Assembly: GCA_965153455.1 (NCBI GenBank)
Contig: OZ234494.1
Span: 15,748,001 to 15,812,000 of the forward strand
DNA: 64,000 bases
Origin: Sphagnum compactum
Taxonomy: Eukaryota > Bryophyta > Sphagnopsida > Sphagnales
Direction of reading: 5' to 3'
Both the position numbers and the translations under genes were made by a program. Under the pieces are notes generated by a model. That model was not told the origin of the DNA. It made no database searches and saw only the letters and a program-made list of their open reading frames with translations. This document shows, piece after piece, positions 59,845 to 64,000 of the stretch (the stretch's first letter is position 1; each line of letters begins with the position of its first letter).

Positions 59845-62043
59845 GGCTTTTGTGAGCCATACCAACATAGCCATGTGCGGTAGTCTCAATTTTTAAGAGT
59901 TGCATCAGGGATATTCGAGTGTGGTAAGGTTATTAGGGGTTTTTAGCAACTTCATGTTAGAATAAGGAATGATGAATGCGCATGGTTGCGTGAAGGGGGG
60001 GTTGTTTTCTTTTTCGAAATATGATATTGGTGAATAAGGTGTTGGGTTAATTTTTTTCTTCAACAAAAGACTGGTAACCATAGTTTTAGAACTTTAGTTG
60101 CGTAATTACCGGTGAGAAATCTCTAGAGGGTTGGGGGTAGAAGCAGACACCAAAATTCATGGTGTTCAGCAAAACATTGGTCTTGTTTTAATATTTAGTG
60201 AGTAATAAGGATGTTTGAGATTCATGAAATAGTTGAGGGGGTGTCAATGAAAGGTCTAATAGAAATAGAACAATCTTCAAGCCTTATAATCATAAGATTA
60301 ATTCGAGACAACTTAACGATTAAATAAATAGTGTGATAGTGTGACAATGGCAACATGAGTTTCATAATGAATGAAACATTTATTTAGATTATGGATAAGC
60401 TCAACGAGAAATTGCAATTACATGTTGAGTCTTGGGCTATGCCACAATGATAGTTCATAACTGCAAGAAATTTAAGATGTGTCAAATGGTGCGAACTTTG
60501 CTATTAGAAGGCAGTCGGCGAATCGGACCGCGCAACCAACGATAGTGTCCAATGTCGGAAATTAAAGACCATGCGAAGATAAAGGTGTCTTCAATCTCAT
60601 AACAACCTTCACAGACGGTTTTAGGTTCATCACCAGAAGCGGGGTCGACTTGTAACAAAATCACCAGGGTGCGAGAGTTCAGAGAAATGCAATAATATCA
60701 CGCTCGAGGGGATCAACTTCAAGACAAGTGCGCACTTCTCACAGTTCGAGATCTTCATCATGAGGATGTTGCGTCAATGTCAAATCTAGAGATGACTCCG
60801 GAGCCGGTTCTTCATTCATTTGTGCAGCTTGAGGCCTGTAAGACGTGGCCATACACAACGCCATAATTTCAAGGAAAGGAAAAAAAAATTTCAATCAAAA
60901 TCAAATCGACAGTGAATGTGTGGAAGACTTGTTACATCGAGATGCGTGGTTGTAATTTATAAGTCAATGAAAAGGAAAGAAATGCATAAGTAACGACCTA
61001 GAACCATGGTAAAGTAAAACCTTAATATCAAAGGAAAAAATGAAGGTTTAAATAAAATTGGTTCAGGGGAAAGTGGGAAGAGGTGAAAAGGTGATTATCC
61101 TTCTCCTTTCAAAGGCCACCAAACATTGGAACCTTCCATTAGCCACCGAGTTGGGATCTTCTTTCACCTCCTTCTTTCTCCTTTTCTTTAAAGGGCGAAT
61201 TCAGATCATTTGGGGCTCTATTTCTGAACATAGTTTTCGATTTGAATCTTGAGAATATTTGTTCCTACAACCGTCCTTAGGAAGAGAAGAACGATTAGTC
61301 TTAGTAGATGGTGGAAAGAGGGAGAATAGATTGGACGATTGTAGTATTTTTGAGAGAATGGAAATGAGTAGGGATAATGTTAGGAGCTTGAAATCTTAGA
61401 GAGTTTCACAAACCCTTTCGGGTTTGGTAGCATAACTTCTTACTGGTTTGGATGCAGAGCTTAAAATTTGGTGGGCAAATACGCCTTGTAGCTAACTTTC
61501 TAATGAGTTAAAGCAAGCCAGATTTGAATAATGTATGTGATAGGAATAATATTTTAAGTGACTTATGGTCTGCAACCAAGTTGAACTTTCTACCTTCTTA
61601 AAACCCTCTCGGGTTTGGTAACATAACTTCTTATTGGTTTGGGGTGTATAACTTAGAATTTGGTAGGCAAATGCGCCTTGTAGCTAGCTTTTTAATGAGC
61701 TAAAACAAACTAGATTTGGATAGTGTATATGATAGGAATAATATTTTACGTGACTAGAGGTCTGCTGCCAAATTGAACATGGTGTTGAATCCTTAAAAGT
61801 TGGTTTAAATGAGTGACAATTTAACATAACATTTTAGGATTTGGAGTGTTTGAGCTTGGAAATATAACTATCAATTCTAAATCATAAATGATGCATAGGA
61901 AGCAAGTTATTTGGTCTCAATTACAAACATAACTTAACATCTAGAAATACACTTTGCATTTTTCCTTCATTGGTAGCATATGTACTTTCAAGTATAGTCA
62001 CCTCATAGAACCGGGAGTAGAGGGACAGAAAGTCGCCTCATAA
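59845..62043. mobile_element. 2.2-kb insertion of unknown class inside the solo LTR
   Basis: LTR homology stops after TTTT at 59841-59844 and resumes at TTTT at 62044-62047. The outermost bases show only weak inverted likeness (TTTTGTGAGCC against TTATGAGGCG). It contains a 180-bp direct duplication (61411-61590 and 61602-61780) and a coding-like minus-strand fragment. Confidence 0.5.
60482..60852 (-). pseudogene. Coding-like fragment inside the insertion
   Basis: From an ATG at 60852 the minus strand reads MATSYRPQAAQMNEEPAPES and stays open for 37 codons to TGA (60741-60739). The same frame continues with EVDPLERDIIAFL. After a frame change, 60664-60482 is open for 60 codons with VDPASGDEPKTVCEGCYEIE, then a hydrophobic WSLISDIGHYRW. 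It is richer in G+C than its surroundings and looks like host-type protein. I do not know the family. It may be a gene fragment captured by a transposon. Confidence 0.4.
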
Positions 62044-62599
62044 TTTTCTAATAATTTAATTGTATTTGACCACAAATTACATTTCTTCAAGGGGAAATAT
62101 AATTTGAGTAGAACAAATAGTAGTTATAAGAAAGAAATTGTGTGAAACAATCTACAAGAATTGTTTAAATAACTGAATTATAGATTTGAAGTGCTAAAAT
62201 GGATAATTGAAATGAAATTTGCATTGTTTTAAATAGGTAGAGAACAATTCTAAAATAAAATTTGTGCCTACCAAGTAGGAATGAAGCACTCTATAAGAAA
62301 TTATAGTTCATCTTTTATGTTTTTTTGGTAGGGATGACATATTTAAATAATTGAAATGCTTGGGAAGAAAGGTGGAAATGAAAGCAACTCGACCAATGCT
62401 TATTATGTGTCCTTATTGCTTAGGAGGGAAATGCATTGTGTTTTGGAAGAATAATTAAAATGTGCCTCTTTAGATCCCTCACTTGTTGCTGATATGTGAG
62501 ATCCAAAGATCATATTGTGTTTAAGGTTAATTCCTTGAAGGCCTATTTGCATTTGGAATTGGCTAAATTTTTGCACATTAATTCATTGTTGGATGCCTT

Positions 62600-64000
62600 C
62601 CTAACAATGTATTTTTTCAGAACTGCTGCTGTGGGTGTTCGATTCATGATATAGACTGCAGTTATTACCGCCTCAGCCCAAAAGTAATTTGGCAAATTCT
62701 TCTCATTCAACATGGCACATGCTATTTCTGCAATGTGCCTGTTCTTCCTTTCAGCAATTCCATTCTGTTGTGGGGAGTAACTACATGAATACTTCCTTCG
62801 AATTCCATGCTCCTTCAAGTATTCACTGAATTCATTTGAAAAATACTCTCCCCCTCCATCCAACCTTAGGCACTTGATGCTCACACCCTTCTCCTTCTCC
62901 ACCATTGCTTTGAAATTCAAAAAATGTTAAAACACTTCACCTTTGTGTTTCATGAAGTAGACCCACACCTTCCTTGTGTGGTCATCAATGAAACTCACGT
63001 AATACTTGCATCCTCCAATGGATTCTGTCTTCGTGGTCCACACATATGAGTGGATCATTTCCAAAGGTTTGGAACTTACATGAGTTGTTTGAGCTGGGAA
63101 TGGATGCCTAGCTTGCTTCCCCAATTGGCATGCTTCACAAACTTCTGATATCACCTCTTCTGTTCCAAATTTGGGAAGACCTCCAACAAGATTTTGTTTC
63201 TCCATCAGCTTAAGACGTTGGAGATTAACATGGCCAATCCGCTTGTGCCAAATTCCAATGTCTCCAGCTCCTTTTCCATGTGTGAATAACATGGAATTCA
63301 CCTTAGGCATGTTCACATCCAAGGTGAACATTCGTCCATTCCTTTCCCCTTTTGCAATCAATTTGCCTTGGTGCTTCATGTTTTCCACAAAACATCCATT
63401 AGGGTTGAATGTCACTTGTAAACCTTGTTCCACCATCTGGCCTACGGAGACCAAATTTTTTGTTATGGTTGGAACATGAAGTACATCTTTCAAGTACTTT
63501 GTTTGCCCCTCTTGCATGGACAATGGCACCTTGCCAATTTGTGTGATGGGGTGTGTAGTGTCATCACCAGTTTCCACAAACCCTGGTGTTTTCAAATCCC
63601 TTGTATCTCTAAACCATTCTCCATGACTAGTCATATGGTTTGAAGCTCCAGAATCCACATACCAGACATTGTTATCTGATACACCTCCTATCATTGAATT
63701 TGCGATGTGCTGCATCACAAACAGTTGTTCATCACCTTGATTGCTAGTTGATGCATAATTCCCTTGTTGTAGCTTTCCATTTCGTGCATCGTGTTCCCTT
63801 TGATAACAGTTCTTGGCCATGTGCCCAGGTTTCCCACAGTAGTAACAGTTTGAGTCGTTATTTGGTTGTTGACCTCGATGACTTCCACCACAACCTCCAC
63901 GACTTCCGCGACTTCCTCTTCCTCCAAAGTTTCCTCGTCCACCTCCATGAGGTTGACCTTCATGTTGATGATGTCTACCATGCGAACTTCCGTGTCGACC
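62600..64000 (-). pseudogene. Ty1/copia gag-pol fragment, N-terminus outside the window
   Basis: Reading leftward from 64000: a Gly/Arg/His-rich Gag tail, zinc knuckle CYYCGKPGHMAKNC (63847-63806), protease DSGASNHM (about 63655), GAG-pre-integrase WHKRIGH, and C-x2-C (CEACQLG). The integrase core follows, with DGGGEYFSNEF (about 62860) and QQNGIAERKNR, ending after NRTPTAAV near 62621. Protease-before-integrase order marks it as copia. Lesions: the first integrase catalytic Asp is Tyr (HSYVW, codon 63046-63044); an in-frame TAA lies at 62929-62927; homology stops at about 62621, so RT and RNase H are missing. Confidence 0.93.

Larger units (their letters stand above)
59437..62273 (+). mobile_element. 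Solo LTR, split by an insertion
   Basis: It begins TGTTACTCGG and ends GTGCCTACCA, like the LTRs at 31806 and 45247, with shared internal phrases (ATTACTTTTGGAAGGAA, TTTTTTTACACAT, TTGTGCCTACC). A perfect target duplication AGTAG flanks it (59432-59436, 62274-62278). No internal retroelement region is present, so it is a solo LTR left by LTR-LTR recombination. A segment of about 2.2 kb (59845-62043) interrupts it. Confidence 0.78.

Overview
The window looks like nuclear DNA of a land plant with a large, repeat-rich genome. It is AT-rich and made of nested, mostly decayed plant-type transposons: Ty3/gypsy, Ty1/copia, CACTA-like, Tourist-like MITEs and a SINE-like head. I found no complete host gene. 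The species cannot be read from the sequence. The best preserved gypsy element is a chromodomain type (Tf1/Tcn1-like), a kind I recall from fungi and some non-seed plants.

Layout. 1-11 kb: anonymous DNA with short inverted-repeat elements (593-717, 2139-2263), a 46-bp tandem repeat with a G-box in each unit (1611-1748) and other small repeats. 11-26 kb: a nest. A CACTA-like element (14903-24891, target duplication TTG) holds a second one (15655-23413, AAT), which holds a young chromovirus (16105-21959, two 267-bp LTRs, GTAAC). Decayed minus-strand gypsy reverse-transcriptase fragments lie on both sides. 26-31.8 kb: no gene model, but one exon-like open frame (27829-27963) and a 375-bp Tourist-like MITE (29897-30271, TTA). 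31.8-45.8 kb: an old 14-kb gypsy element (31806-45823) with 577-bp LTRs, recognisable gag, protease, RT, RNase H and integrase remnants, and about 3.7 kb of extra sequence before the 3' LTR. It is interrupted by a third CACTA-like element (36769-38586, TAC). 48.8-50.8 kb: a fourth CACTA-like element (48776-50808, ATG). 52.8-56.2 kb: a 100-bp triplicate, a hairpin element with a tRNA-like Pol III head, a second exon-like frame (54322-54462) and an array of about 15 units of roughly 75 bp. 59.4-62.3 kb: a solo LTR related to the 14-kb element (AGTAG), split by a 2.2-kb insertion with a coding-like fragment. 62.6-64 kb: a broken minus-strand copia gag-pol running off the window edge.

The elements form a time series. 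The 14-kb gypsy LTRs have clearly diverged, while the chromovirus LTRs differ at 2 of 267 sites. The chromovirus is the youngest clear insertion, yet its reading frame is already broken at several places. The CACTA-like elements carry no visible transposase and would need a helper elsewhere. No gene in the window appears able to make a complete functional protein, except possibly the chromovirus Gag.
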